From UBA8337 sp965662725 (GTDB taxonomy: Bacteria; Pseudomonadota; Alphaproteobacteria; RS24): a stretch of 26,997 nucleotides of DNA. Location: assembly GCA_965662725.1 (NCBI GenBank), contig CBFIIT010000022.1, forward strand, positions 1 through 26,997, given 5' to 3'. This document shows, in pieces, positions 6,417 through 14,908 of the stretch (position 1 is its first letter; every line of letters begins with the position of its first letter). Below the pieces are notes generated by a model that did not search any database, had not been told where the DNA came from, and saw only the letters and a list, made by a program, of their open reading frames with translations. The position numbers and the translations under genes were made by a program.

Positions 6417-7406
6417 ATGACCATATGCATTGGCGATATTGAACTTTCCGGCCGCGTGCTTCTTGCGCCGATGTCAGGCGTCACTGATTTGGCATTTCGC
6501 CAATGTGTCGCTGAAGTCAGTGGCAGTCATGTGGTTTCAGAAATGGTGGCCAGTGAAGATTTGGCGCGAGCGCGGCCTGATACGGTTCGACGTGCAGAGG
6601 GTGAAGGTCTATCGCCGTTCATTTTGCAATTGGCCGGGCGCGACCCACATTGGATGCGCGAAGGTGCGCGGCTGGCTTGTGAAGCCGGTGCCGATATTGT
6701 CGACATCAATATGGGCTGTCCATCGCGACAAGTGACAGGTGGTTTATCCGGTTCGGCTCTGATGCGCGATGAGAATTTGGCGGAAGCGATAATCGCCGCC
6801 ACTGTTGAAGGCAGTGAAAGGCCGGTGACATTGAAAATGCGGCTGGGATGGGACCATGACAGTTTAAACGCGCCACAAATCGGTTTGATGGCCCAGGCTT
6901 TGGGCGTCAAAATGATTACCGTGCATGGCCGTACACGCTGCCAATTTTATAAGGGCACTGCAGATTGGCGCGCAGTGCGCGCAACGGCAGAGGCGGTTGA
7001 TCTGCCGGTTATCGTCAATGGCGATATTACCGATGGTGCCTCAGCCAAGGCGGCATTGGCAGCATCCGGTGCTGATGGTGTGATGGTTGGACGCGCTTGT
7101 ATTGGTCGTCCTTGGTTGCCCGGGCAAATTGAGACATTCCTTGATAAAGGTGTTTGGCCGAATGACCCGACGCCTGAGATGCAGTTGCAGATATTTTCCG
7201 CTTGGTATGACAAATGCTTGCAGCTTTATGGTGAAGGTGCCGGCATTCGCATTGGCCGCAAACATATTGCCGGTTTTATTGACAGCTATTTGGGGGCTGA
7301 CAATGGTCGCGCCAAGCGGGCACAAGTCTGCCGTATGGAAAACGCGTCCGATGTTTTGGCTGCCATGCGACACATTTATGAAAATGAAAATAGGGAGGCA
7401 GCATAA
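6417..7406 (+). CDS. dusB: tRNA-dihydrouridine synthase B (NifR3 family)
   Basis: A 329-residue FMN enzyme that reduces uridine to dihydrouridine in tRNA. The TIM-barrel begins with VLLAPMSGVTDLAFR. The catalytic cysteine is Cys101 in DINMGCPSRQV. Other family marks are LKMRLGWD, ITVHGRTRCQFYKG, VIVNGDITD and the phosphate-binding GVMVGRACIGRPW. In alphaproteobacteria this gene (historically nifR3) heads the ntrBC operon, as here. Its stop codon overlaps the ntrB start (TAATG). Length is typical. Confidence 0.96.
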   Translation: MTICIGDIELSGRVLLAPMSGVTDLAFRQCVAEVSGSHVVSEMVASEDLARARPDTVRRAEGEGLSPFILQLAGRDPHWMREGARLACEAGADIVDINMGCPSRQVTGGLSGSALMRDENLAEAIIAATVEGSERPVTLKMRLGWDHDSLNAPQIGLMAQALGVKMITVHGRTRCQFYKGTADWRAVRATAEAVDLPVIVNGDITDGASAKAALAASGADGVMVGRACIGRPWLPGQIETFLDKGVWPNDPTPEMQLQIFSAWYDKCLQLYGEGAGIRIGRKHIAGFIDSYLGADNGRAKRAQVCRMENASDVLAAMRHIYENENREAA

Positions 7407-8515
7407 TGGCTTCCAGTGAAAAGATTTTGCTCGACGCTTTGCCGCAACCTGTGCTGGCCATTGGCAGTAATCGCTATGTCAGCTATGCCAATTTCGCCGC
7501 GCAGGAATTCTTCGGTGTCGGGCTGAAGGTTTTGCGCAAACAGCATATTGAGAAAGTGCTGCCATTCGGCAGTCCGGTGGTCGGCTTAATTGAGCGGTGC
7601 TTGGATAAGCAAGTCAGCTTTAACGAATATGGCATTGACCTCAGCTCGCCGAATAAATCCATACAAATCGGCGGCGCTTCCGGTGCCGATCGGATAGTTG
7701 ACTTGCATGTCACACCGACGGAAATCGACCCAGGCAATCGTCATGCATTGATTGTCGTGCAGCCGCGCTCCGTCGCGCACCATATTGACCGGCAATTGAC
7801 CCATCGCGGCGCGGCGCGTTCCGTCTCGGCAATGAGTGCCATGTTGGCGCATGAGATTAAAAACCCGCTTTCCGGCATTAAAGGCGCAGCGCAATTATTG
7901 GAAAGCGATGCCGAGCCTGAAAATGTCGAACTGACGCAATTAATATGCAGTGAGACAGACCGAATAGCCGGTTTGGTCGACGAGTTTGAGCAATTCACCG
8001 ACACGCCGAATGATATGGAAACACCGGTCAATATTCATGCCGTGCTGGGCAATGTGCGATTATTGGCGGCGAACGGCTTTGGCAGCCATGTGAAATTCCT
8101 CGAAGATTATGATCCGTCCCTGCCGATGGTGCAGGGCAATAAGGATTTGCTGACGCAAGTATTCTTGAATTTGGTGAAAAATGCTTCGGAAGCGGCGCCG
8201 GGTAAAAAAGCCGAGATTAAATTGATTTCCGCCTTTCGGCCCGGTGTGCGCTTGTCTGTGCCGGGGCGTGCCAGACCGGTAAGCCTGCCTTTGGAATTTA
8301 GCGTGATTGATAATGGCAGTGGCGTGCCGGAAGATATCAAATCGCATTTATTCGATCCGTTTGTGACCACGAAATCGAGCGGAACCGGTTTAGGTTTGGC
8401 GCTGGTGGCCAAAATTATCGGCGACCATGGCGGCACAATTGAATGTAACAGCCAGCCCGGCCGCACTGAGTTTTGCGTGCGCCTGCCAATGGCGGCAGAC
8501 GAATTGCAAGGATAG
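7406..8515 (+). CDS. ntrB: nitrogen regulation sensor histidine kinase NtrB
   Basis: A 369-residue cytoplasmic kinase with no membrane segment. An N-terminal PAS-like domain (about 5-120) is followed by the H-box MLAHEIKNPLSGIKGAAQ, with phospho-accepting His149. The HATPase region has an N-box (LTQVFLNLVKNASEAAP), a G1 box (VIDNGSGVP), FDPFVTTK and a G2 box (GTGLGLALV). NtrB phosphorylates NtrC when nitrogen is limiting and is normally controlled by PII protein. Translational coupling to dusB (one-base overlap) and the eight-base gap to ntrC support one operon. Confidence 0.95.
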   Translation: MASSEKILLDALPQPVLAIGSNRYVSYANFAAQEFFGVGLKVLRKQHIEKVLPFGSPVVGLIERCLDKQVSFNEYGIDLSSPNKSIQIGGASGADRIVDLHVTPTEIDPGNRHALIVVQPRSVAHHIDRQLTHRGAARSVSAMSAMLAHEIKNPLSGIKGAAQLLESDAEPENVELTQLICSETDRIAGLVDEFEQFTDTPNDMETPVNIHAVLGNVRLLAANGFGSHVKFLEDYDPSLPMVQGNKDLLTQVFLNLVKNASEAAPGKKAEIKLISAFRPGVRLSVPGRARPVSLPLEFSVIDNGSGVPEDIKSHLFDPFVTTKSSGTGLGLALVAKIIGDHGGTIECNSQPGRTEFCVRLPMAADELQG

Positions 8516-8523
8516 GAAAAGCT

Positions 8524-9963
8524 ATGAGCAAGGGTACCGTTCTGATTGCCGATGATGACCGCGCCATCCGCACAGTATTATCGCAAGCGTTGACCCGAGC
8601 CGGTTTTGAGGTCCGCGCCGGAGGAACTGCCGCCTCTTTATGGCAATGGGTCAGCAATGGGGAAGGCGATGTGGTGGTCACCGATGTGATGATGCCGGAC
8701 CAAAACGCCTTTGACGTTATTCCGCGGATTAAAAAACTGCGCCCCGATTTACCGATTATCGTCATCAGCGCGAAAAACACTTTGGGCACGGCCATCACCG
8801 CAGCAGAAAAGGGTGCGTTTGATTATTTGCCGAAACCTTTTGATTTGGGCGAATTGACCGATTTGGTGCAGCGGGCTGTCGACACACCCAGCACGGAGGC
8901 AAATGTTGAACCCGCCGGTGATGAAGACGGCTTGCCCTTGGTTGGCGGCTCTCCGGCGATGCAGGAAATTTACCGGTCTGTCGCGCGGCTGACGCAAAAT
9001 GATTTATCAGTCTTGATCACCGGTGAAAGCGGCACGGGCAAGGAGCTGGTCGCGAAAGCCTTGCATGATTATGGTACGCGTAAACGCGGTGAGTTCGTCG
9101 CTTTAAATATGGCGGCGATCCCGCGCGAATTGATTGAAAGTGAATTATTCGGTCATGAGAAGGGCGCGTTTACCGGCGCCAATCAACGGATGGAAGGCCG
9201 CTTTGCGCAAGCCGAAGGCGGCACTCTGTTTTTGGATGAAATCGGTGATATGCCGATGGAAACGCAAACCCGTTTGCTGCGCGTTTTACAAGAGGGCGAA
9301 TACACGACGATTGGCGGTCGCCAGCCGATTAAAACCGATGTCCGCGTGATTGCCGCGACGCACCAAGATTTGCGGCGGCTTATTCGCCAAGGTCTGTTCC
9401 GTGAAGATTTATATTTTCGTCTTAATGTGGTGCCGCTGCGTTTGCCGCCACTGCGCGAACGGGTCGAGGATATTGATGATTTGGTGCGCCATTTTATGGC
9501 CCGCGGCAATGAGGAAGGGCTGGCGGTAAAAAGCTTTAACAATGACGCAATGGCAGCGCTGAAAGCGCATGACTGGCCGGGTAATGTGCGCGAATTGGAA
9601 AATCTGGTGCGCCGCTTATCGGCTTTGCATGTTGAAGAGATTATCGATGCGGCTTCCGTGCAGATGGAATTGACTGAGACCAATATTGAAACTGCGCCGA
9701 CGCCTCAAAGCGGCGGCAATCTGACCGATAGCCTGCATTTTCATTTAAATAGTTATTTTAAAAGTCACGGAAGCGGCCTGCCGCCCAATGGCTTGTATGA
9801 GCGGGTTTTGCGCGAAGTGGAAACGCCATTGATTGAATTGAGTTTGGAAGCCACGCGCGGCAATCAAATCAAGGCGGCTGAATTGCTTGGCCTGAACCGC
9901 AACACATTGCGCAAGAAAATTCGTGAACTGAATATTGAAGTCGTGCGCAGCAGTAAAAAATAG
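8524..9963 (+). CDS. ntrC: nitrogen regulation response regulator NtrC (sigma-54 activator)
   Basis: A 479-residue protein with three domains. The receiver (1-120) has phosphorylation site Asp54 and Lys104 in the KPF motif. The AAA+ sigma-54 interaction domain has Walker A GESGTGKE at 168-175, the GAFTGA loop at 214-219 and Walker B TLFLDEIGD at 234-242. The C-terminal Fis-type helix-turn-helix is near EATRGNQIKAAELLGLNRNT. It activates nitrogen-assimilation promoters with RpoN. The ATG at 8524 is chosen because the receiver starts directly there (MSKGTVLIADDD) and a GGA-containing ribosome site precedes it. An upstream in-frame start at 8473 would lie inside ntrB. The ntrYX pair that often follows in alphaproteobacteria is not here. 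Confidence 0.96.
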   Translation: MSKGTVLIADDDRAIRTVLSQALTRAGFEVRAGGTAASLWQWVSNGEGDVVVTDVMMPDQNAFDVIPRIKKLRPDLPIIVISAKNTLGTAITAAEKGAFDYLPKPFDLGELTDLVQRAVDTPSTEANVEPAGDEDGLPLVGGSPAMQEIYRSVARLTQNDLSVLITGESGTGKELVAKALHDYGTRKRGEFVALNMAAIPRELIESELFGHEKGAFTGANQRMEGRFAQAEGGTLFLDEIGDMPMETQTRLLRVLQEGEYTTIGGRQPIKTDVRVIAATHQDLRRLIRQGLFREDLYFRLNVVPLRLPPLRERVEDIDDLVRHFMARGNEEGLAVKSFNNDAMAALKAHDWPGNVRELENLVRRLSALHVEEIIDAASVQMELTETNIETAPTPQSGGNLTDSLHFHLNSYFKSHGSGLPPNGLYERVLREVETPLIELSLEATRGNQIKAAELLGLNRNTLRKKIRELNIEVVRSSKK

Positions 9964-9985
9964 CGATAAGCGCAATCGATGACTT

Positions 9986-10002
9986 GCCCGATATAAGCGG
10001 GC
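9986..10002 (+). terminator. weak hairpin after ntrC
   Basis: GCCCG (9986-9990) and CGGGC (9998-10002) form a five-base GC stem around a seven-base loop, 24 bases after the ntrC stop. The following bases (TGTTAAAC) contain no real T-run, so it would be a poor intrinsic terminator. It may only partly separate ntrBC from the next gene. Confidence 0.3.
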
Positions 10003-10038
10003 TGTTAAACTCTCACCAAATTCTGAGGAGGAAAGACT

Positions 10039-11163
10039 ATGGGTAAAGGGCCGCTGAGTGGCGTTAAAATTATTGAAATGGCCGGCATTGGGCCGGGACC
10101 GTTTTGTGCCATGCTGCTATCGGATATGGGCGCGGATATTATCCGCATTGACCGCAAAGGTGGTGCCGGCGGGTATCCATCCGATACCAATAGCCGTGGT
10201 CGTAAATCAATTGCGCTGGATTTGAAAAAACCGGAATCGATTGAAGCGGTTTTGAAATTGGTCGAGCAGGCGGACGTCATTCAAGAGGGGTTTCGCCCCG
10301 GTGTAATGGAACGTTTGGGCTTGGGGCCGGATGTCGTGCAGGCGCGCAATCCGAAAATCGTATATGGCCGGATGACGGGCTGGGGCCAATTTGGCTCGCT
10401 TTCGCAAGCGGCCGGTCATGATATTAACTACATCGCACTGACCGGTGCTTTGGCTGCCATTGGCAAAGATAAGCCGGTGCCGCCGCTCAATCTGGTCGGT
10501 GATTTCGGCGGCGGCGCATTATATCTCGCCATGGGCATTTGTGCAGCTTTGGTCGAAGCCAATAAATCCGGTAAGGGGCAAGTAATTGACTGCGCCATGA
10601 CTGATGGCGCGACATCTTTGATGGGTATGTTCTTCGGCATGAAAGCAGCCGGCATTTGGGAAAATAAACCGCATGCCAATATGCTGGATGGCGCGGCGCA
10701 TTTTTATGACACTTATGAAACCAAAGACGGCAAGTTCATCGCGCTGGGTTCTATTGAGCCACAATTCTATGCGCTGCTGCGTGAGAAGGCCGGTCTGGAT
10801 GATGACGCGTTTAATGCGCAAATGGATAAGTCAGCATGGCCCGATTTGAAAGCCAGGCTGGTTGATGTGTTTAAAGGCAAGACCCGCGATGAATGGGATG
10901 AGATTATGCTGGGCACGGATATTTGCTATGCGCCGGTGCTGGATATGGATGAAGCTTATGAGCATCCGCATAATCGCGACCGTGACACGATTACCGAAGC
11001 CTTTGGCATAAAACAGCCAAATGTTGCACCACGTTTTGGCGGCACACCGAGTGAAATTCAAGGTCCGCCCCCGAAAATTGGCGAGCATAATGACTCGGCT
11101 TTTGCTGATTGGGGTGTTGGTGATGATGTTCTGGAAAGCCTGAAAGCGGCGGACGCGATTTAA
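10039..11163 (+). CDS. alpha-methylacyl-CoA racemase-type CoA transferase (CaiB/BaiF family)
   Basis: A 374-residue class III CoA-transferase-fold enzyme. It closely matches the alpha-methylacyl-CoA racemase branch, which interconverts (2R)- and (2S)-2-methylacyl-CoA so that branched or sterol-derived acids can enter beta-oxidation. The catalytic residues known from the mycobacterial enzyme MCR are all present: His127 (GHDINYIALTG), Asp155 (NLVGDFGGGAL) and Glu240 (GSIEPQFY). The N-terminal motif GPGPFCAMLLSDMGADIIRI is typical. A strong ribosome site (GAGGAGGAAAG) precedes the ATG. It follows ntrC after 75 bases on the same strand, though no functional link is evident. No other beta-oxidation genes are next to it. 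Confidence 0.92.
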   Translation: MGKGPLSGVKIIEMAGIGPGPFCAMLLSDMGADIIRIDRKGGAGGYPSDTNSRGRKSIALDLKKPESIEAVLKLVEQADVIQEGFRPGVMERLGLGPDVVQARNPKIVYGRMTGWGQFGSLSQAAGHDINYIALTGALAAIGKDKPVPPLNLVGDFGGGALYLAMGICAALVEANKSGKGQVIDCAMTDGATSLMGMFFGMKAAGIWENKPHANMLDGAAHFYDTYETKDGKFIALGSIEPQFYALLREKAGLDDDAFNAQMDKSAWPDLKARLVDVFKGKTRDEWDEIMLGTDICYAPVLDMDEAYEHPHNRDRDTITEAFGIKQPNVAPRFGGTPSEIQGPPPKIGEHNDSAFADWGVGDDVLESLKAADAI

Positions 11164-11187
11164 ACGGCTTAAGTTTAAACGCCTTAG
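11159..11187. repeat. 15-bp tandem duplication across two convergent gene ends
   Basis: TTTAAACGGCTTAAG (11159-11173) is followed directly by TTTAAACGCCTTAG (11174-11187), a near-exact second copy. The first copy contains the stop of the racemase gene and the second contains the stop of the convergent solute-binding protein gene. It looks like a small slippage duplication that now forms the whole spacer between them. No T-tract terminator is present. Confidence 0.5.
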
Positions 11188-12962
11188 TTTTCCTGATTGA
11201 GCCACCAACTATCGAGGCGCGCGCCATATAGTGTGTGCGTCTCGGGGTGCTCGACATAATGCCAGCGCGCCACCCATTGGTTGGGGTTGTGGTAGAGCGG
11301 AATGAAATAATGGCCGGTCATCAAACTGCGGTCGAGCGCGCGCGCAGCGGTAACGAAATCTGCTTCTGTAACCGCCTGCGTCAGCGCGCTAATGGCGGTA
11401 TCAATGCCGAGATCTTGAATGCCTGCATAATTGCGACTGCCCGGCGTGTCAGCCGCTTCACTGCCCCAATAATAGGCCTGCTCATTGCCCGGCGATAGCG
11501 AGGCGTAATAATCATAAACAATCATGTCGAAATCGAAGTTTTGCAATAAGCGCTGATATTGACTTGAATCAACCAGTCGCACTTTCAGCGTGACGCCAAT
11601 ACCGGCCAGCATGCGCCGCCATGAGAGAGCCAGCCGCTCATCGCTGCGCCGTTGCACCAAAATTTCCAATTCGACTTTCTTGCCTTTTGGATTGAACAGG
11701 CTTTTGCCGCGCATTTCATAGCCCGCCAGCTCCAGAATTTGCATTGCTTCGCGCCGTTTATTGCGGTCGCGGCCGGTGCCGTCACTTTCCGGCGGCTGAT
11801 AACCGAGTTCTAACACTTGCTTGTCTATCAGGCTGCGCGCCAGCAATTGCTTTTCACTCTCACTCATTTGCCGGTCAGACGAGCTGAGAACCGTATTGCC
11901 GAAATAGCTTTTGGTGCGGCTATAGACATCGCCATAGAGAATTTTATTGACCCATTCAAAATCAAAACTCAAATCCAATGCTTTGCGCAAATTAACGTCG
12001 GCCAATAAGGGGCGACGCGTATTCATCACCATCGCCTTCAGGCCCGATGGCGTGCCCAGCTTAATCGTCTCTTTTACAATGCGGCCATCAGTGGCAGCAG
12101 GAAAACGAAAACCGGTTGTCCAGCGTTGCGGATTGCGCTCGAACCAAATATCCAACTCACCGGCTTTAAAGGCTTCAAAAGCGGTGGTTTCATCGCGGTA
12201 ATAATCTTCGACAATCAATTTGAAATTATGCCGCCCATTATTATGGGGCAGGGCACGGCCCCAATAATTATCGCGTTTTTCAAAGCGTATTTGAGCGCCG
12301 GGGGTAATCTCCGTCACCGCATAAGGGCCGCTGCCAAGCGGTAAGTCCAGCGAAGCGGATTGGATATCGCGGTTTTGATAAATATGCTTTGGCAAAATCG
12401 GCATCAGCCCCAAAATCAGCGGCAATTCGCGGTCCGGCGGTGACGGCCTAAGCGTAAATATGACGGTACGATTGTTTGGTGTGCGGACGCTTTCAACTTT
12501 ACCATAGTAAAAGCGATGATTGGGGCGACCGTTATCGCGTAAGGTTTTCCAAGAAAACACCACATCAGCCGCGGTGACCGGTTTACCATCAGCGAATTTT
12601 GCTTGTTTGCGCAGGGTGAAGGTTACGTTGCTGCGATCCGGCGCGGTCACTACGCTTTCAGCCAGCAATCCATAAAGCGCGAACGGCTCGTCATAATGGC
12701 GATCGAGAAGGCTTTCAAAAACGCGCTCTCGAATGTTGCGCGCCGCATTGCCGCGAATGGAAAATGGATTGAGGCTGTCAAAACTGCCGATTTGCGCTTG
12801 CTTTAATGTCTGGCCGCGCAATGCATTGGGGCTGGCATAATTATAATGTTTAAAATCCGTACCGAGTTTCGGCTGCCCATGCATGGCGATGGCATGGTTT
12901 TGCGCCCAAACGGCGACCGGCAAGGCGGTCAATAGTGCTGCAATGCGTATCAGCTTTTTCAT
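11184..12962 (-). CDS. YejA-like family 5 extracellular solute-binding protein, orphan
   Basis: A 592-residue periplasmic protein with a signal peptide of about 20 residues (cleavage after VWA). The mature N-terminus has AMHGQPKLGTDFKHYNYASP and QIGSFDSLNPFSIRGNAARN, patterns typical of YejA-type binding proteins for oligopeptides and microcin C-like peptides. Further family marks are EPFALYGLLAESV, FADGKPVTAADVVFSW and LPLGSGPYAV. It would bind peptides or similar solutes for an ABC importer. No permease or ATPase gene is next to it. It is the last gene of a minus-strand unit, four bases after the acetyltransferase, so it may serve a transporter encoded elsewhere. Confidence 0.9.
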   Translation of the reverse strand: MKKLIRIAALLTALPVAVWAQNHAIAMHGQPKLGTDFKHYNYASPNALRGQTLKQAQIGSFDSLNPFSIRGNAARNIRERVFESLLDRHYDEPFALYGLLAESVVTAPDRSNVTFTLRKQAKFADGKPVTAADVVFSWKTLRDNGRPNHRFYYGKVESVRTPNNRTVIFTLRPSPPDRELPLILGLMPILPKHIYQNRDIQSASLDLPLGSGPYAVTEITPGAQIRFEKRDNYWGRALPHNNGRHNFKLIVEDYYRDETTAFEAFKAGELDIWFERNPQRWTTGFRFPAATDGRIVKETIKLGTPSGLKAMVMNTRRPLLADVNLRKALDLSFDFEWVNKILYGDVYSRTKSYFGNTVLSSSDRQMSESEKQLLARSLIDKQVLELGYQPPESDGTGRDRNKRREAMQILELAGYEMRGKSLFNPKGKKVELEILVQRRSDERLALSWRRMLAGIGVTLKVRLVDSSQYQRLLQNFDFDMIVYDYYASLSPGNEQAYYWGSEAADTPGSRNYAGIQDLGIDTAISALTQAVTEADFVTAARALDRSLMTGHYFIPLYHNPNQWVARWHYVEHPETHTLYGARLDSWWLNQEN

Positions 12963-12966
12963 TCCA

Positions 12967-13692
12967 TCAGCCCTTTCGAGATGGCCAAATTAACTGCCGA
13001 AACCAACTCAGATAATTATTATCTTTATGGTTTAAGTAATGAAGATAAGACATTGTTTTATTGTATGATTTAATATCTTCAAACATGGCTTCGCGTTTAA
13101 CCATTTTGCGTTCCGTATCCAATTTGCGTAGTGGCTTGGCAGGGTTGCCGGCGGCAATAACATTGGCCGGAATATCCTTTGTCACCACTGACCCAGCACC
13201 AATAACACTATTCGCGCCGATTGTGACACCTTTGCAAACTTTTACCCCTTCGCCGAGCCATACATTTTCGCCAATATCAATCGCTGCGCGCGGCCCGGGC
13301 GAAGCCAGTCGATCATAAATATCGTGCCAATCAGCGTCTGAGATATAAACCCGACTGGCAATCATCACATTATCGCCAATGCTAACGTGTTCTGCTGAGA
13401 CGATTTGCAGGCCGGGGGTCAGCAATGTATGGCTGCCAATATCAATTTTGCCACGCCCGCCGGTCTCATTCGGCCAGGTGCATAGCCGAGACATTTGCCC
13501 GCGCGATGTTTGGATATGAACATTATCCCCCAGCCGGATATCATCGCCCCAAACCTCCAGCCTGTGCGGCCCGATAATCTCCAATCCGCTGCCGACAGCA
13601 GAAAATTGCGGGACAATGCGCCATTTCGTGTACAGCTTTCTGGTGAAATTTATCAGCAATCGAATGGTGTAGGGCTTGTTGTCACGTCGCAT
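12967..13692 (-). CDS. left-handed beta-helix (hexapeptide-repeat) O-acetyltransferase
   Basis: A 241-residue acyltransferase. It has hexapeptide repeats from about residue 35 to 190, for example LEVWGDDIRLGDNVHI, IDIGSHTLLTPGLQIV, VSIGDNVMIASRVYISDAD and VWLGEGVKVCKGVTIGANSVIGAGS, then the usual PANVIAAGNPAK segment and a basic tail. The His in the SDADWH segment is in the place of the catalytic His of this family. It probably acetylates a sugar of an envelope polysaccharide or lipid. The start at 13692 is chosen because it has a GGAGGA ribosome site at 13701-13706 and overlaps the upstream gene by only 11 bases. A longer frame from 13962 would lie inside that gene. The acceptor is unknown. 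Confidence 0.85.
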   Translation of the reverse strand: MRRDNKPYTIRLLINFTRKLYTKWRIVPQFSAVGSGLEIIGPHRLEVWGDDIRLGDNVHIQTSRGQMSRLCTWPNETGGRGKIDIGSHTLLTPGLQIVSAEHVSIGDNVMIASRVYISDADWHDIYDRLASPGPRAAIDIGENVWLGEGVKVCKGVTIGANSVIGAGSVVTKDIPANVIAAGNPAKPLRKLDTERKMVKREAMFEDIKSYNKTMSYLHYLNHKDNNYLSWFRQLIWPSRKG

Positions 13693-14455
13693 TATCAATT
13701 TCCTCCAAAGCGGCCAAATCTTCTTGGCTCCACTCGAAGCTTTTATAATCAGGCCGCTTTTGAATGGTCGGTTTAATGACATCAAAATAGGGCGATAAAT
13801 CGAAATCGCGTGGTGTGAATAGTGAATGATGGCGAATATGCATGACTTCGCGCTGATTTTCGCGCGTAATATCGGGCAGTATCGGATAACGGACGGATTG
13901 AAACGCGCGCGCAATAAGCGTCGAGCAAATCGCTTGTGTCGGCTCGCCACTGCCAAGCGCAATCATGCGCCGACGCCAACGTTCCGGCACCGGTGGTTGC
14001 GGCAGAAGATAGCGCGCCAAATCAACAACGTTTTTCACGTCATAAGCCTGGCCAAGCGAAGCGATGATAAATTCTGAGACCGTCTTGCGGTCTTCTTCGG
14101 TAATCAGGGTCGGGCGACAAATGCGCGTATTGTAACCGAGATATTTGGTTAGCGATGATGCGATGACGCCTTGGCTCAAATCTGCTTCCACCAAAGCAGC
14201 GGGATGGCCGTATTGGTCTTTCAGTCCGGCTTCACGGCCAACATAATAAGCGGCATGCGACCAGGTTGATTGAGTTAGATATTTAATCGCTGATGAGACG
14301 CGTTGATTGCCGTCGACCAACAAAATATCGCCCGGCTGCAGGCAATCTTCCAATTCCGCCAAGGGAATGAATTGATAAGACCGATAATTCAGTATCGGCT
14401 TTTCAAGGTAACGAATGATAAGCCGCCCAATAAGGCGCAGCACCGATCTAATCAT
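13682..14455 (-). CDS. YiiX-like permuted papain-fold (NlpC/P60 superfamily) hydrolase
   Basis: A 257-residue protein. Its core pattern fits the circularly permuted papain-like amidases of the YiiX/YebB group: PGDILLVDGNQRVSSAIKY near 41-59, STWSHAAYYVG with candidate catalytic His67, ALVEADLSQGV with an acidic residue at 90, and the nucleophile Cys177 in TQAICSTLIARAF. Known relatives act on lipid or peptide amide or ester bonds, but no substrate is established for this one. The N-terminus has a hydrophobic amphipathic stretch (about 1-25), so membrane association is possible. It is the second gene of the hspQ unit (14 bases after hspQ) and overlaps the acetyltransferase start. Confidence 0.8.
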   Translation of the reverse strand: MIRSVLRLIGRLIIRYLEKPILNYRSYQFIPLAELEDCLQPGDILLVDGNQRVSSAIKYLTQSTWSHAAYYVGREAGLKDQYGHPAALVEADLSQGVIASSLTKYLGYNTRICRPTLITEEDRKTVSEFIIASLGQAYDVKNVVDLARYLLPQPPVPERWRRRMIALGSGEPTQAICSTLIARAFQSVRYPILPDITRENQREVMHIRHHSLFTPRDFDLSPYFDVIKPTIQKRPDYKSFEWSQEDLAALEEIDNAT

Positions 14456-14469
14456 GGTGAATTCCGGCT

Positions 14470-14799
14470 TTAATGGGTGTTATTGACCCGCACAGCATAG
14501 CGCGCACCGTCAAAAGCATCAAAGATTTCATTGACTTGCGGATGCCGCACCGGCTCCTCACTTGTATCGGTCAGCAGATTTTGTTCCGATACATAAGCGA
14601 TATATTCGGTTTCTTCATTTTCAGCCAATAGGTGATAATAGGGCTGGTCTTTGCGCGGCCGCACTTCGGCCGGTATCGACAACCACCATTCCTCAGTATT
14701 GTTAAATGTCGGATCGACGTCAAAAATTACGCCGCGAAATTCAAAAAAACGGTGTTTGACCACATCGCCGATCTGAAATTTTGCTTTTCTTTCTATCAT
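14470..14799 (-). CDS. hspQ: heat shock protein HspQ (YccV-type hemimethylated-DNA-binding domain)
   Basis: A 109-residue single-domain protein. It has the family signature AKFQIGDVVKHRFFEFRGVI at residues 5-24, then DVDPTFNNTEEWW, and RPRKDQPYYHLLAENEETEY, followed by YVSEQNL. HspQ in enterobacteria is a specificity factor for Lon protease, and the family was also described as binding hemimethylated DNA. A GGAG ribosome site precedes the ATG. A TATAAC hexamer about 30 bases upstream on this strand may be the -10 of the operon. I cannot identify a clear sigma-32 promoter. It heads the unit with the hydrolase, acetyltransferase and solute-binding protein. Confidence 0.92.
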   Translation of the reverse strand: MIERKAKFQIGDVVKHRFFEFRGVIFDVDPTFNNTEEWWLSIPAEVRPRKDQPYYHLLAENEETEYIAYVSEQNLLTDTSEEPVRHPQVNEIFDAFDGARYAVRVNNTH

Positions 14800-14846
14800 A
14801 TGGCGCTCCGCTAAAGGGTCTGATTGTGCGTTATAGCACTTAAGTC

Positions 14847-14875
14847 TTGCTTTTATGATAACGCTTAGTAATCAT
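14847..14875 (+). promoter_or_regulatory. possible promoter of the OYE-thioesterase unit
   Basis: TTGCTT (14847-14852) and AATCAT (14870-14875) are spaced by 17 bases, 33 bases before the ATG at 14909. Both hexamers are imperfect matches to the sigma-70 consensus. The region also lies between divergent hspQ and this unit. Confidence 0.35.
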
Positions 14876-14908
14876 CGCGCAAATCTCAATTTTTGGAAAG
14901 TAGCAGCA

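Noticed and set aside
9183..9683. 166-codon minus-strand frame
   Set aside because: It is antisense to the AAA+ domain of ntrC and arises from its codon pattern.
13693..13962. 270-base N-terminal extension of the acetyltransferase
   Set aside because: It lies wholly inside the papain-fold hydrolase gene in another frame, has no hexapeptide repeats, and the ATG at 13692 has a strong ribosome site.
14800..14854. Sigma-32 heat-shock promoter for hspQ
   Set aside because: A TATAAC hexamer is present, but no sequence resembling the alphaproteobacterial RpoH -35 and -10 pair is found at suitable spacing.
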